64,000 nt of DNA from positions 31,140,939 through 31,204,938 of the forward strand of contig OY855911.1 of NCBI GenBank assembly GCA_963693305.1. The letters run 5' to 3'. Origin of the DNA: Meandrina meandrites. Its lineage: Eukaryota > Cnidaria > Anthozoa > Scleractinia > Meandrinidae. Every line of letters begins with the position of its first letter. The stretch's first letter is position 1. The position numbers and the translations under genes are program-made. Below, in pieces: positions 1 through 11,740 of the stretch. A model generated the notes under the pieces. It was not told where the DNA came from, did not search any database, and saw only the letters and a program-made list of their open reading frames with translations.

Positions 1-167
1 CTATTGAAGATTCCTCCAAGAGTTTCAAGTCACGGTCATATTTAACGCGTCACGTGACCAGAACAGAATAAACCCTAAAACTCAAACGGCGGATAGATTT
101 TAAAATTAAAATGAATGTCAATAGATAAAGAATGCCCACGTGCGTAATGTGACGTATCGTTTTTGTG

Positions 168-548
168 AAATTCGCATTATTATAAGAGTTATGGCGTAAT
201 AAACACTCATATTTACAGACTTTCATCAGTAGCGTTTCCTTTTTTCGTGTAAACGGTAAAAGCATACGTCAGATTGTTAAGACGGCCACGTTATCTCTGA
301 TTCGTAAGAGAAATCGGAACTTTACCTTGTTTCCGTAGAGTTTTAGGGATTTTAAATTCTAACGCGCGGTTTGGGACTGGCACTAGTTTCGCACGCGCAA
401 TGATATATTTTTTAAAGCAGGTGTACCCCCGAAAAAAAATTCACCATTTAGCGTCACAGAAAGCTTCAAAATTACTTGCTTCAAAATACAGTCTTCCGCA
501 ATTCCTTAGCAACTGCTCCAGATCTGTAGTTAATAGTCTCCCCCCTTA
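168..548 (-). repeat. Dispersed repeat, inverted partner of 61430-61812
   Basis: About 380 bases are the reverse complement, with scattered mismatches, of 61430-61812. Shared pieces include GGACTGGCACTAGTTTCGC and AGCAAGTAATTTTGAAGC (read on the other strand). No coding content was recognised. It is probably a member of a larger interspersed family. Confidence 0.75.
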
Positions 549-823
549 AATAACTAAGGTCGAGGCGAGTGTTGCTCGCCGAACGTTGATAATAGTTTAT
601 GACGAGAATCTAACGACTAAACGCATGCGTACTACTGGACTGAACTCAATTTGAAACATGTTTACGTATTGCTGGACTGCATGCCCAGATACCGCGCTTG
701 AACCCTTGGAAATCATGCATTCCCAGCAAGTGTCCACTTTAGAAAATAATCTGTCGCGTGCGGTGCATGAGTACACACAAAAACTGTCGGCGCTAAACCA
801 GGGAGGAAAATAGTACATAATTA

Positions 824-932
824 ACAATTAGATTATGAGCTCGAGATTTCTATGAGGTGATAGTTGATGAGGCCGCAGGCCGAATCAACTATCACCTCAT
901 AGAAATTGAGAGTGAATAATCTAATTGTTTTA
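824..932. mobile_element. Hairpin MITE
   Basis: Perfect 23-base inverted arms at 846-868 and 884-906 (ATTTCTATGAGGTGATAGTT and its complement) surround a short GGCCGCAGGCC core. Outer arms AACAATTAGATTAT and ATAATCTAATTGTT extend the symmetry. A diverged relative lies at about 1310-1410. Non-coding foldback element in the intron or flank 5' of the first visible ADAMTS exon. Confidence 0.65.
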
Positions 933-1309
933 GTAGAATTCTGACTGAAATAAACGCAAATAATGGTTTCTAAAGTTTTCTACGCATTATCGAACTATTA
1001 AATGCTCTAACAAAATCGCACGCATTGAATTGTCCTTGGTAAATTTGCAGTTGTTTACGCGCGTGCACCCGTTTTTCAATAATTTCAAGCTTTTAAAAGT
1101 CAAGAAACCTCTAATGTCCTTCTTTTAGTCTTCTCGGGAATTTTTTTATCCATTTACATCTAAACTTCCTTTCAAAACTTCGGAAAAACGATAAAAACGT
1201 CGCATTTTGTGGACGACCTTCGGCAACTGCACACTAATGGCTGATAGTGTTCAATAGCTCAGCCAATCACATTGCAGCATTTGCATTAGTGTACTAGTAG
1301 AATTCTACT

Positions 1310-1412
1310 AATTACAGTTAGACTACGAGTCCACGTTCTTTGAGTGAATAGCCAATAGGCGCATCCGACTTGACTATTCTTTCTGTCTTATAATTTAATT
1401 GTTTTAGTGGCC
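1310..1412. mobile_element. Diverged copy of the hairpin MITE at 824-932
   Basis: It shares TTAGACTACGAG, GAGTGAATA and the TTTAATTGTTTTAGT end with the 824-932 element. The inner stem is degraded (GAATAG opposite CTATTC). A small perfect palindrome AGTAGAATTCTACT adjoins it at 1301. Confidence 0.4.
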
Positions 1413-1542
1413 ACTCTGAGAGATTGCAGTCCAAACGTCTCAATTTTATCAATTATTTTAAGCCAGAACTGAACAGTAATCTATCTTTTAAGAGCAACAC
1501 GCTCTCGCGCTTGTGTTCTATCAGCAAATACAACAACACAAT

Positions 1543-1622
1543 AACCCCGGCCAGGACTCGAACCCGGACCGTTTGACCCGGAGTCCGGTGCGCTTTACCA
1601 TTAGGCCACCGTGCCTCCTACA
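1543..1622 (-). repeat. tRNA-like SINE head fragment, minus strand
   Basis: Read on the minus strand it matches the head of the SINEs at 2050, 5137 and 13695: GGTGGCCTAATGG (A box) and GGTTCGAGTCC (B box). It has no body or tail, so it is a truncated SINE rather than a functional tRNA gene. It lies just before the first visible ADAMTS exon. Confidence 0.6.
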
Positions 1623-1659
1623 ACTACTACTAACAGTGAGACGCATTGTCTTTCTGCAG

Positions 1660-4600
1660 TGGTGCATCGGTGGAAGATGCGTGGACAATGGTAAACCAAA
1701 AATCCATGGAGGTTGGAGCGCGTGGCCCTCTGTTTACTCGTCATGTACCCGGCCTTGTGGCGGAGGAGTGCAATACAGAACGCGTGTTTGTAGAAACCCT
1801 GTGTAAGTTTACACAGCCTTGTACCCAGGTGTTCCCTTCCCGCTTACCGATTTTGCGCGAAATTTCGTGACGTCACCGAATGACGCTAACCCGTTCCTAG
1901 GCCCTTAGGTCAACCTCGCGCTCGCCTGAGAGAGGAGGAGAACGCCTAGGGACTAGGTTGCTAAAGTTACAGACTTCATTAACTGCGGGAATATCCAGTT
2001 TCCACGGGAGTTAAAGTTGTCTGTTTATTCCTAAGCTTTGTAGTCATAGTGGGAGGCGCGGTGGCCTAATGGTTAGTGCGCTTGACTCCGGATCGGGCGG
2101 TCCGGGTTCGAGCCCTGGCCGGGGCAGTGCGTTGTGTTCTTGGGCAAGATACTTTACTCCCATAGTGCCTCTCTTCACTCAGGTGTATAAACGGGTAACG
2201 GCGAATTTACTGCTGGGGTTAACCCTGCGATGGACTAGCATCCCATCCAGGGGGGAGTAGCAATACTCCTAGTCGCTTCATGCTACGGAAACCGGGATAA
2301 GCTCCGGCCTGATGGGCCCCTAGGCTCGTATACAGCTCGTATACCTTTGTAGTCATAGAGTATCTATGGGCCACCTGTAGTTTATGAGATAGAAACTTAA
2401 GTTTCCTCGTGGTTTAATTATCTTACAACTTTTGGTGGGGTGGGGCGTAATTCAGCGTTGTGAGTATGCTTTTTTGAAGGTCCCGACTTCTTTATTTAAA
2501 ACGAACTTTAAAAATTCTGTGCTAATAATTCTTGACTGTGCATTTATCGTACCAGAAACTACGGAACAACTTTGTTGTTTTTCATGCCAGTATGTGATAA
2601 CTACATTGTTTGCGATACTAGAATGTGATAACTAAGTTGTTTTATGATAAAACGTGATAATTACGCTGTTTCCATATCGTCATGTGATAATTACCATTCT
2701 TGAGTGTGAAAACTATGTTGCTTACCATGTTATGGTGTATCAACTACGTTGTTTACCATGCTAGATTGTGTCAACTGCTTTGTTTACCTTGTTAGAATTT
2801 GATAACTATATCGTTTACCATATTGGAATGTGACGGCTATTCAATAACTAATCAAACAATTTATCATAAATTTTATACTTTGTACCTATAACTGGTAGCC
2901 CGTCTAATGGAGGAAGTGCGTGCGTGGGGACCAATAAGGAGTGGAGAATTTGTAATTCTCAGGTTAGTTATCAATATAATTAAGGAAGTTTTCTAACAAC
3001 TTTTTACGTCAATATTAGATTGATGTCGAGCAGATTTGTTTGTTAACAATGCCCTCGTCGCGTGCGGAAAGCGTTGCCAGTGGAAACAAGTAAACAGGAT
3101 CTCGTGGCGGCTTTTAGACCCTGAAGTAACGGGGAGACCCCTTTTTGTGGGTACGTCGAAAAAAATTAAGCGCGGGAGTCATTAAACAAAATTGCCCTTA
3201 GCCAAAACTAAAAAGGTAGCCCGGATCCCCCGGGCCCCTCCCCCTAGATCCGCCAATGACATTTATGAAAATAAATTAAACGTCTAGAAATTTGACCAAG
3301 CCCAATTTTATAAAATCTGTGCGCTAGCGGACCGAAATTCCTACTGATGGGTTTCGAAAAAGTAAAGAATATGTAGAAGATGAAAACTTTTAAAAGCTGC
3401 ATTGAGAAAATAAGAAACTTACCTTTGTTTTTATTTTATAGGCCTGTCCAGAAGGATCCAAAACATTTAGACAAGAGCAATGCTTGCAGAAGCTAGGCAC
3501 AAGTTTCTATTATCAAAAGACAAGTATGACGTGACACCGATTCTAACTAACGTTTTTAAGTTGTAAATATTTACCAAGCTGTAAAATTGATGAGGTGAAC
3601 TAGTGTTCTCCGTTGTTTGACACTTACGTCAGAGGTTTCCTTGGTAGTCATGGTAACCATACCTTATTTGATAGTGTCCCCAGCCTGCAGGATTTTCAAC
3701 TTTCTTCTTGGTGTTTGAAAATGTGATGAAACACTCTCTCCCGTGTTTGATATATTACATCTCATTATGATATGCCCGGCGTGCTTATTTTGTCAACAAC
3801 TAAAGGATTTACGAATTCCTCGATAGAGGATATTAGACGCGGCACGAACATATGAATTTTATTGTCAGAAACAGTATTTGCGTTTTAAATGCGAGAAATA
3901 AATTTGTATTTTCCAGCCGCTGTGTAATTTTCTTTTTATTATATAGACAAAACAAATTTAAGTTTTACTCATTTTGTAGCTTTCCGTTTATCGTTGCCAT
4001 GGAAATATCGATTGAATCTATATTATTTCAAACTTCAATCCAACACCAATATCTGGTGTAAATTTCACATCGATCTGAATCTGGGAAGTCTGCTGAACGG
4101 CCAGTTGAAAATGTTAGGCATGGTTCAGGAAACTGTATTGAGGCACCTCAATTAAAAGTTAAAAGAAACAACCGTGCAAAAGCGGGAAATTATTTCATCG
4201 AAAATACGCCACTAGGGTCCCGGATTTAATTTCTTACGAGTGGTCTTTTTTTCCAGTTAAACACTCGCGTCTGTATAAGAACTTTTAACCTCATCCAAAC
4301 CCCCTGAATCTGAATTTGAATTTCATGTAAGTTGGATTCGACTTATTCGTCGCACGGCGACTTGTCGTTTTCTTTTGTTTTTTTTTATGTTAAATTATTA
4401 AACATTTTTATTTTGGGGGACGTGTAAAATTTAAAAATGTAAATCGTTAAAGAAAATTTATAAAGCACCAAACATTGTCAATCATTTATTTTACTTCGAG
4501 GTGCATAAAGATGGCTATAAAACAGTCAAAAACGTCTTAAATTTATAATTGTGTCAATTGCCACTCGAGGACTAATCCGGAATCCCCCCGCCAACAGCAC

Positions 4601-7600
4601 AACAACAATACAGTCTGTTTTTGGCCAAGAGAGAAGTTTATTTCCTCGAATCAAGTAAGCAGAACCGTCATAACAAGGAAGCGAAATAAACCTCTCTGCC
4701 ACCTCACCTAAAGTGACCTAAATAAAAAAGGGTTGGTGGGTGGGAAAAAACTAACGTGACTCGAAAACACTACTGACGCTACTAGAGCTATTGCGAAACT
4801 GAAACCTAACGCCCTAACGAGTAAAGTTACAGACAAAGGGTATGTCGCGTGGCGGATGGCAATTAATCCCTTTGCGCAAGAGCGCCCAAAGGGGGAACAT
4901 GAAAGGTTTGAGGTTTTTTTACTTATTTTTTTAAACCGAGCTTGTATCTGTAATGTCTTTTCATCTTAGATCCCTGTGCCTTGTGGTGTCGATCCGGTGT
5001 GACTGCTATTAGTTACGGTACCGTCGCAGATGGGACAAGATGCACACTGGATAAAAAAAACTTGGATGTGTGCGTTCAAGGGAGTTGTCGAGTGAGTACA
5101 CCGCTGTTTGGCAACAATAGCCGTTTTTATGCTAGAGACACGGTGGCCTAATGGTTAGGGCGCTGGACTCCTGATCGAACGGTCCGGGTTCGAGCCCTGG
5201 CCGAGGCACTGCGTTGTGTTCTTGGGCAAGATACTTTACTCTCATAGTGCCTCTCTCCACCCAGGTGTATAAATGGGTACCGGCGAATTTACTGCTGGGG
5301 GTAACCCTGCGATGGACTAGCATCCCATCCAGGGGGGAGTAGCAATACTCCTAGTCGCTTCATGCTACGGAAACCGGGATAAGCCCCGGCCTGATGGGCC
5401 CCTAGGCTCGTATGCAGACTTTAACTTTATGCTAGATACGATAAAGTCGTCTAGACGCCTTTGACGTTCGTCTAAGACGTTAAAGGCGTCTGGTATAAAA
5501 TTGGGCGCATTTAGTAGACGGCCTAACAGAAAAAAAAAATAAATAAAAAAGGACGAACGGGACAAAACGCTGACTAGTTTCAGTCGGCTCTGGACGAACC
5601 CTCAATACCTCGAGCCTCCCGCCAACTTGAACCTTTTTCGCTTCCCTTCCAGGTCATTTTTTGTACTAATTTTTTTCTCGAATACTCGAACCCCAGATAA
5701 TTCGAACCTTTTAGAATTCCCCTCCAAGTCATATTCTTACTTTCTTCTTACTCTCGATAACTCGAAACTTCAAGGGAAGTCGTAAAAGGTTCAAGTTATC
5801 GGGAACTCGAGTAATCAAGGGTAAGATTAGTAAGAACATGACCTGATGGGGAATCGAAAAAGGTTAGAGTTATCGAGGGTAAGATTAGTAAGAAAATGAC
5901 CTGACAGGGAATCGAAAAAGGTTCGAGTTAGCGGGAGGTTTGAATTATTGAGGGTTCAACTGTATTCAGTAATCTTAAGGTGGGAATACAGCCTGTTGTT
6001 TGACTGATTTGTAAATGTTAGTACTCCGTCGACAATTTCAATGTCATCTCTTGATTTTTATTCATGAATTTTTAGGGTGTAGGTTGTGACCATGTGCTGG
6101 ATTCCGATGCACTGAATGATCGGTGCGGAAAGTGCAATGGCGATGGAGATACGTGCTTCGTCGTTAAAGCAAACTACACGACCCCTCATACAGAGAAAGG
6201 TAATGGAAATTTTGTCTTTGCAATTAATGCGACAGATGCAGACTTTTTTTATTTATTAGCTACAAGAATTACGCTGGCGTTGCTACGTTCACCTTAAAAT
6301 TAATAGTTTTTATATAAACAGGCTCGTGTTCCACGAAAATTAAACCACAACTTCGCTATTTACCCATACAAATATTACGAAATTGCGTTGCGCCCAGAAA
6401 ATCACAATTCATAGCAAAGTAAAAAACTTGATTCTAATCTAACTGAGATATTATGGTAAATTGCTGTTAACGACTGTCAAGCAGTTCGCATTTCACGAGG
6501 CTGGGGAAAAAGCAGTCATTTCACATGCAGTTCATGCCAAAACTAATGTCAATTCACGGTTCACCAAAGTATCACTTACTAAGTTAATGCTTTTCCTATG
6601 TTTTGCTGCAGGTCGTGAAAAAGCAGACCTTATTTACAGACTTCCTGTGGGTGCTTTTAATGCTGCTTTTCTGATGAGGAAATCAACCAATAATTACCTT
6701 GGTAAGAAGCAATCTCTTTACTGGAAACTCTCGTTTTCCGCCCCGGCTGGAGCGAGAAAGACCCTGGGACCTGCTGGGACCCTGGGACCCTTTATGTTGA
6801 GTAAGGGGTACGGGAAAGTCTGGCTAAGACGTTTGTAAGCTATATGAGCGCCCGTTTTGGCGGAAACTTCACACGGGCAGTGCGTTTGACCACTGTGAGG
6901 CGCGCATCAGCGTTATATCTTCCGACTTTAAAGTTAGAACCATATTGTACAGGTTAATAAACAGCGCTACATGAAAAATACTGCTCAGTAACTTTCATTT
7001 GAATGGACACATTCAAATTAAAAGCTAGAAAGCACATTTTAGGATTTCATCCACAGGCATAAAAGCTGGAACCACCTTGTACAGTACAATAAACAGTAGT
7101 ACCACATGAAAGTACTGCTCAATAGCTTTCATTTGAATGGTCGCAGAATAGGGTTTCATCAACAGACTAACAGTGTGAACAACAAGCACCAAATAAAAGT
7201 TCTAGTCAGTACACTAGGGTTACAGTTTACTGACGTTTAACAAGCCAGAACTACATCAATGCATTCGAGGTTTAACTCTGAAAATGATCTTTTCAGGGGT
7301 TCAAGCAGACAACGGAACATTTTTAGTGGGTGGCACAACAAGCTCCAAAGTGCAAAGCGTGTTTGCTGCTAACACGACGATCCTGTACACTCGCAAGAAA
7401 AACAAATTCAAGGACTTGCTGAAGATACCAGGTCCCACTGACGCCATCCTCAGAGTGGTGGTAAGTTTATCAGTCTCTTATCAATCTCGTCCCCAAAGCC
7501 CGCTTTTCTTTCGATGAGCGCCAAAAACGCGAACGCTGGCCACACGCGATTTTTGGAGCATGCACGTAGCCCTTTTGTGTGATTCTCAGCCAATCAAGAT

Positions 7601-10600
7601 TGAGCGTGCAACTCTACGCAGGGCGACCGAAAGTCCGTGAATCGCGGACTTCCGGAATCGGGTCTGGCCAGAGTTCGCGTTCTTGGTGCTGAGCAAAAGA
7701 AAAGTGGACACTGGGGACGAGATTCCTTAGAATTGCATTGCGCATCCTTACTGCGCCTAATTTCGCTGAGAGGTAAATCGTCATTTTCTCGCAAACGGTG
7801 ATCCAGGATTAAAAGTTTATTGATGTCTAATTTTCTGTTGTAAAAAAATGCTTTTCGCTGCTGCTGTTTGTGGAGTTCGAGGGTCAAAGTCAAACCTCAG
7901 GGGGTGGATCCAGCAAAAAAGGTGACCGTTTTCCGATAACACGAACGCCAAAGGCGCGAGGTATTTTGAGTCACTTGGACAAGATGTTGACCGATTTGCA
8001 TGAAACAGTCGCAGCCGGATTGGGTCCGCGCCTGAACCTTATGGACATAAAAATACTAAACAGAAAACCTCATTGAAAAGTTACGAAACTGAAATCAATA
8101 TTGGCAGATGCTAGGATAGACGCAAACGTGCGAAAATGGAACCAACTTCGTTCCCAGGGACTCTATTCTTATCCTGGGATCGAGGTTGAAATGGAACGTG
8201 GTTCTCCTTGACTTGTTATTTTATCGTTAATTGTTCTGTTGATTTGCTTGATTTGTAGTACGTTTATGTCAAGGGAGGTAATCCAGGATTGGACTATGGC
8301 CTCAGAAGACAAGTTGAATCTTCGGAAACTCCGCCTGAGAGAAAATATGAATGGGATATTACTCCATGGTCTGCCTGTTCGGCATCCTGTGGACAAGGTA
8401 CGAACTTCTCAGCATTCTAACTCATTTCAACATCATATGGTTGATTTGCCCTATTCAGTTTTTAAAATGGAACTGTCTTCCCAATGCAAAATCAGAGGCT
8501 CTTTGTATAACCATGTCACGTGACCTTGTCAATCGTAAGAAAAAGCCGCGCAATGAAATGGATTTTGGAAAAAAAGAAAAAATGAGTGTGACGAAATTAT
8601 TAGCACTGCTATTTCGACCATTAAGTGTGAATTTTTATGGTGGTTTGAAAGTGTTAAAAATTGTATGAAAAAAGGTCACTGGATGGTAATTAAGTATTGC
8701 CTTTTTTTGTATGGCACTTAAACATGAATGGTCTCGAAATTGTCGGCCTTACAAACATATTTACAATTTTCGTTACGCTCTTGTCATTTCTTGCCGAAAC
8801 CGACTTCTTTTGCCTATGGTTTAGCAAACTACCAATCAGCTACTAGAAATAGATAGAATCGAAAAGGGTCTCCCTTCCAAGTGCGCGTTCTTAATCCTAA
8901 AACCATCGTTTCTCCCAAGCTGTTTCCCAAACTTTCTTTCGACCATGCACAAAGGCGGTTGTGCTGCACAAACTTCAATTTCTAACTATGTTTTTATTTG
9001 CCACCTACAGGAGTCAAAACGCGCTCAGCTAGATGTATAAGGTCAGATGACAAAACGCCCGCCAGTGACAAAGCCTGTGGAAAGAAAATCACTAAAGAAT
9101 CTTGTCATATAAAGGACTGTCCATCCGCGTATGTTTGAATCAGTCAATCAGAAATCGATTAAAATAAGAAAGGGCAGGTAGACAGGCAAACAGGCACGCA
9201 GGCAGGGAGCGAGGCAGACAGAGGGAGGGAGGGAGGGAGGGAGGGAGGGAGGGAGGGAGGGAGGGAGGGAGGGAGGGATGAAGGAAGGGAGGGAGGGAGG
9301 GAGGGATGAAGGAAGGAAAGGTATAAAGTATATGAAGAACTATGAAGGTAGCAAATATAATTTTTAAGTGCTGGAATGTAGCAGAAGGAAATCCTCGGGT
9401 TTCTTTTAAGCACTTTAAAATGACATCATAGTTAAATTCTCTACTTTCCATCTTCTAGTACCAGTGCTGCGTGACGTAACATTGCATTCGCAATTCTACC
9501 CTAAAATATACCTCGCCACGAATTCCACCTTAATTACCGGCGATCCCCTCCCGTCTGACCTTGTCGCGAAGTCGGTAGAGAAACGGTAATGTAATCCAGA
9601 GGCCTTGGGTGCAAACCCCACCGAAAACCGGGACTTATTTTCGGAATTTTGCAGTTATATTGTGATAACTGAAGTGATAACTGTGATAAGTCTAGTGACC
9701 CTAAGGCTTTTATTTCTCATAGCTGGTACATCACTCCTTGGTCAATTTGTTCCAAATCATGCGGGCGCGGAGTACGGACGCGTGAAATTATCTGCCGCAT
9801 GAAGATCAACCCGACAGAATACGGGCTTAGCACCAACTGTTCTACCGAAAACAAGCCCAATATTCCTAATGCACTGAAATATTGTAACAGCATTGCTTGC
9901 CTTGCTGATTGGGATACACAAGACGGGTTCGAGGTATGTACCTTTCAATCTTGTTTCCACAGCGGTCAAGCTCCCGCTTATAAACCTCTGAAATCCCTTA
10001 CCTCTTCCCTCTAAGTAAGTAATTTATTGAGCGCCTACCCAAAAGTTTTAAAGCGCTTTACAATTTCAAGCCAAATGATAATACAGTCACTGAAAAGATA
10101 ACCTTTTTACGCCGCATAAAGGATAACGAATTTATTAGTTGTTAAAGAGATGAAATGTGCATTTTTTCACGAGCGTGGAATCTGAGTCCCTGACGGGAAT
10201 CGAACCCATGGCCTCCTAGAAACAGGTTAAGCGCTCTAACCACTTACTAGCTTACGGAGAGATTTACAGCGCGCAACGGGTGGTTCTTTTTGCGCTGTCC
10301 GCGACGTAGCTTATGTTTATTTGTGATATTTGTTTGTTATTCACATGCCAGTATGCACGACAGTGCTTTATACCCTGACACTGACACTCTTGAGCTACCA
10401 AGGTAAATAAGCCGTGCGCCGCGGGTAAATCGATCTATTGGGGTAGCTTATGTCTGGTCTCATTTCTTTACACTACAGAGGGACAAATGTGGAAAGCCAT
10501 TTGGAGAAGATGAACTGAAATGTTATCACACGGATCAGTTTGGAGAAAAGTCCCTGATACCAAATCTTCTTTGCCGGTACAGAATAAAACCCACACGCCT

Positions 10601-10778
10601 ACCGTGTACCACCCCCGCGCCCCCAACTACGCCTCAAACGTCCACGGAAGGCCGCACAACCGACGAAGCCGGGAAAACAACTAAGAAAAGTCATTCAATT
10701 CAAGCTCGAAGCTCAGTGTGTCTTGCCTTTCTGTTTCCTTTGCTACAGATCTTGCTGGAGTATTTTACCTCTCCATAA
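1660..10778 (+). CDS. ADAMTS-like protein, C-terminal part (11 exons, 5' end outside window)
   Basis: Eleven exons with GT-AG borders and compatible phases: 1660-1802, 2899-2962, 3442-3523, 4970-5091, 6076-6199, 6612-6701, 7297-7460, 8259-8397, 9011-9128, 9723-9933, 10479-10778 (TAA). They join into 518 residues. Order of domains: a WCIGGRC motif ending the disintegrin-like domain; TSP1 repeat 1 ([20 protein letters not shown], then a GGSAC segment); cysteine-rich domain ([45 protein letters not shown]); spacer ([11 protein letters not shown]); TSP1 repeat 2 ([16 protein letters not shown]); TSP1 repeat 3 ([16 protein letters not shown]); a Thr/Pro-rich stalk; a hydrophobic tail ([17 protein letters not shown]) near the stop. 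ADAMTS proteins are secreted zinc proteases of extracellular matrix; the protease and prodomain exons are not here, so a protease-less ADAMTS-like protein remains possible. The W-x-x-W motifs are typical C-mannosylation sites. The hydrophobic tail suggests GPI anchoring, which is unusual for this family. Confidence 0.9.
2050..2345 (+). mobile_element. tRNA-derived SINE with perfect 13-bp target duplication
   Basis: A tRNA-like head carries a Pol III A box (GTGGCCTAATGGTTA) and B box (GGTTCGAGCCC). A conserved body follows (CTTGGGCAAGATACTTTACT, ATGGACTAGCATCCCATCC). It ends in repeated CTCGTATAC. The 13-base direct repeat TTTGTAGTCATAG flanks it at 2037-2049 and 2346-2358. Same family as 5137-5425 and 13695-13982. 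It sits in an ADAMTS intron, in sense orientation. Confidence 0.9.
2583..2835 (+). repeat. Degenerate minisatellite, about 30-bp unit
   Basis: Eight or nine imperfect units of the type GTGATAACTACGTTGTTTACCA recur with a spacing of about 30 bases (starting near 2594, 2625, 2654, 2684, 2735, 2767 and 2798). It lies in an ADAMTS intron and is non-coding. Confidence 0.8.
5137..5425 (+). mobile_element. tRNA-derived SINE, second copy, 11-bp target duplication
   Basis: Same head and body as the SINE at 2050-2345. Direct repeats TTTATGCTAGA lie at 5126-5136 and 5426-5436. It is inserted 45 bases after an ADAMTS donor site (5092), so it is intronic. Confidence 0.9.
5590..5968. mobile_element. pogo/Tigger-like MITE
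   Basis: The ends are imperfect inverted repeats: GAACCCTCAATACCTCGAGC on the left and, on the right, GAATTATTGAGGGTTCAACTG followed by TA. CAGTTGAACC-type ends with TA targets are known of pogo/Tigger elements. Inside, a block GGGTAAGATTAGTAAGAA.ATGACCTGA is tandemly duplicated, and further TCGAACCTTTT/AAAAGGTTCAAGT segments add internal symmetry. No transposase is present. Confidence 0.6.
7483..7724. mobile_element. MITE with 60-bp terminal inverted repeats (CTCGTCCCC family)
   Basis: Left end AATCTCGTCCCCAAAGCCCG and right end CACTGGGGACGAGATT are inverted. The symmetry runs about 60 bases inward to TGGCCA...TGGCCAGAG. It is related in its terminal motif to the short element at 33022-33183. 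It starts 22 bases after an ADAMTS donor site. No clear target duplication was found. Confidence 0.75.
9221..9320 (+). repeat. (GGGA)n microsatellite
   Basis: About fifteen GGGA units in a row, then GATGAAGGAA interruptions and further units. The minus-strand Ser/Leu/Pro open frames over it are artefacts. It lies in an ADAMTS intron. Confidence 0.95.
10150..10415 (-). repeat. Decayed tRNA-like SINE pieces
   Basis: The minus strand of 10185-10262 has a tRNA-like arrangement (GTGGTTAGAGCGC, GGTTCGATTCCCG). Following + strand sequence (ATATTTGTTTGTTATTCACA, ACAGTGCTTTATACCCTGACAC) matches the tail of the SINE at 40487-40740. Mixed relics in the last ADAMTS intron; not a functional tRNA. Confidence 0.45.
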
Positions 10779-11094
10779 TTCACATTTAGCCAAAAACGTA
10801 GCTAGATCTTTTTCAACATGATTTTATAAGCTTACGAAAGTTCCAGTGTCAATAACAGTCACGTAATCTACTCCTACCATACGTATGGGGCTACAACTAA
10901 AAGAATACCGCAAAGAGAACCCAGTGCTAGTATTTTTGCAAAAAGCATTTTATGGTACCCGTTCATTCAGGCGGAAAGGGGATAGGCCTAAAATCGGAAG
11001 GAATGTTGTAGTTGTGAAACGAATTTTGCGTCTGAAAATGTTAGCGGGCATACAATGATGTTTTATGTTGACACTCGCGCAACGATGACTTTTT

Positions 11095-11100
11095 AATAAA
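11095..11100 (+). promoter_or_regulatory. Putative polyadenylation signal of the ADAMTS-like gene
   Basis: An AATAAA hexamer lies about 320 bases after the stop codon at 10778 and is the first convincing one downstream. It would give a 3' UTR of roughly 0.33 kb. Position and motif only; no transcript evidence. Confidence 0.45.
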
Positions 11101-11600
11101 AAGCAGCTCTAAAATCATCAAGTCTTTGAACGTCCTGTAATGCAAACACTGCAGAAGAAATGATATCATTTCTAACACTTAAACAAGCCAGTGGATTATA
11201 TTTCGTAGTGCGCGCTTACTGTAGGAGAATTATTAGTTGCCTTTCGTTGGCAATGTGGACTTATTTTCGAAGTTAAGTAATATTAGTACCAATTTTGCTG
11301 TAGTTGTCGTTAACTGAGTGGCCAAAGTTTCTGGATCATTTCATCCTGCTTTCTTTCTTGGTATTCTTTGAAAAGAAGCTTCATTATTTGAGGCAGGGTA
11401 GGTCACGTGATCTGTAGCTGTGGATTAATGGCCATTGCAGCACCCATGTATCCTTGTTTAAAACAAAGGTGGTTTTATTACATAAGGAAAATTCGCACTA
11501 TAAAAATCAACCAGAGAAAACTGCGAATGCTTGTCAATAGTGATATTTGTAATTAAAGAAAATTAGCTATATAACACGCACCCTGATTGGATAGCTAAGT

Positions 11601-11740
11601 GTGAAGGTGATATGTGATCTTCGCAGTGGATTTCCAATTTTAAGCAATTGGAATGAAGAAGCCTGAAAAAAAAATCAGGCTTCTTCATTCCAATTGCTTA
11701 AAATTGGAAATTCACTGCGAAGATCACATATCACCTTCAT
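11601..11740. repeat. Near-perfect 66-bp hairpin (foldback)
   Basis: Arms 11601-11666 and 11675-11740 are reverse complements with one internal mismatch and one at the outer tip. The loop is eight A residues. The stem includes GAAGATCACATATCACCTTC and TTCATTCCAATTGCTTAAAA. It may be a MITE of a widespread coral-type repeat. A transcript would form a long double-stranded RNA. Confidence 0.9.

Noticed and set aside
2069..2140. tRNA gene
   Set aside because: The A and B boxes belong to a SINE head with a conserved body and flanking target duplications; the same holds at 5137, 13695 and 44122.
2583..2835. Possible CRISPR-like array
   Set aside because: Units are degenerate, about 30 bp, and lack unique spacers between conserved repeats. 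This is a minisatellite in a eukaryotic intron.
6461..6838. 125-codon open frame as its own gene
   Set aside because: Only 6612-6701 is coding, as an ADAMTS spacer exon; the rest is intron read-through.
9140..9451. Minus-strand open frames of 84-103 codons rich in Ser, Leu and Pro
   Set aside because: They are translations of the (GGGA)n microsatellite within an ADAMTS intron.
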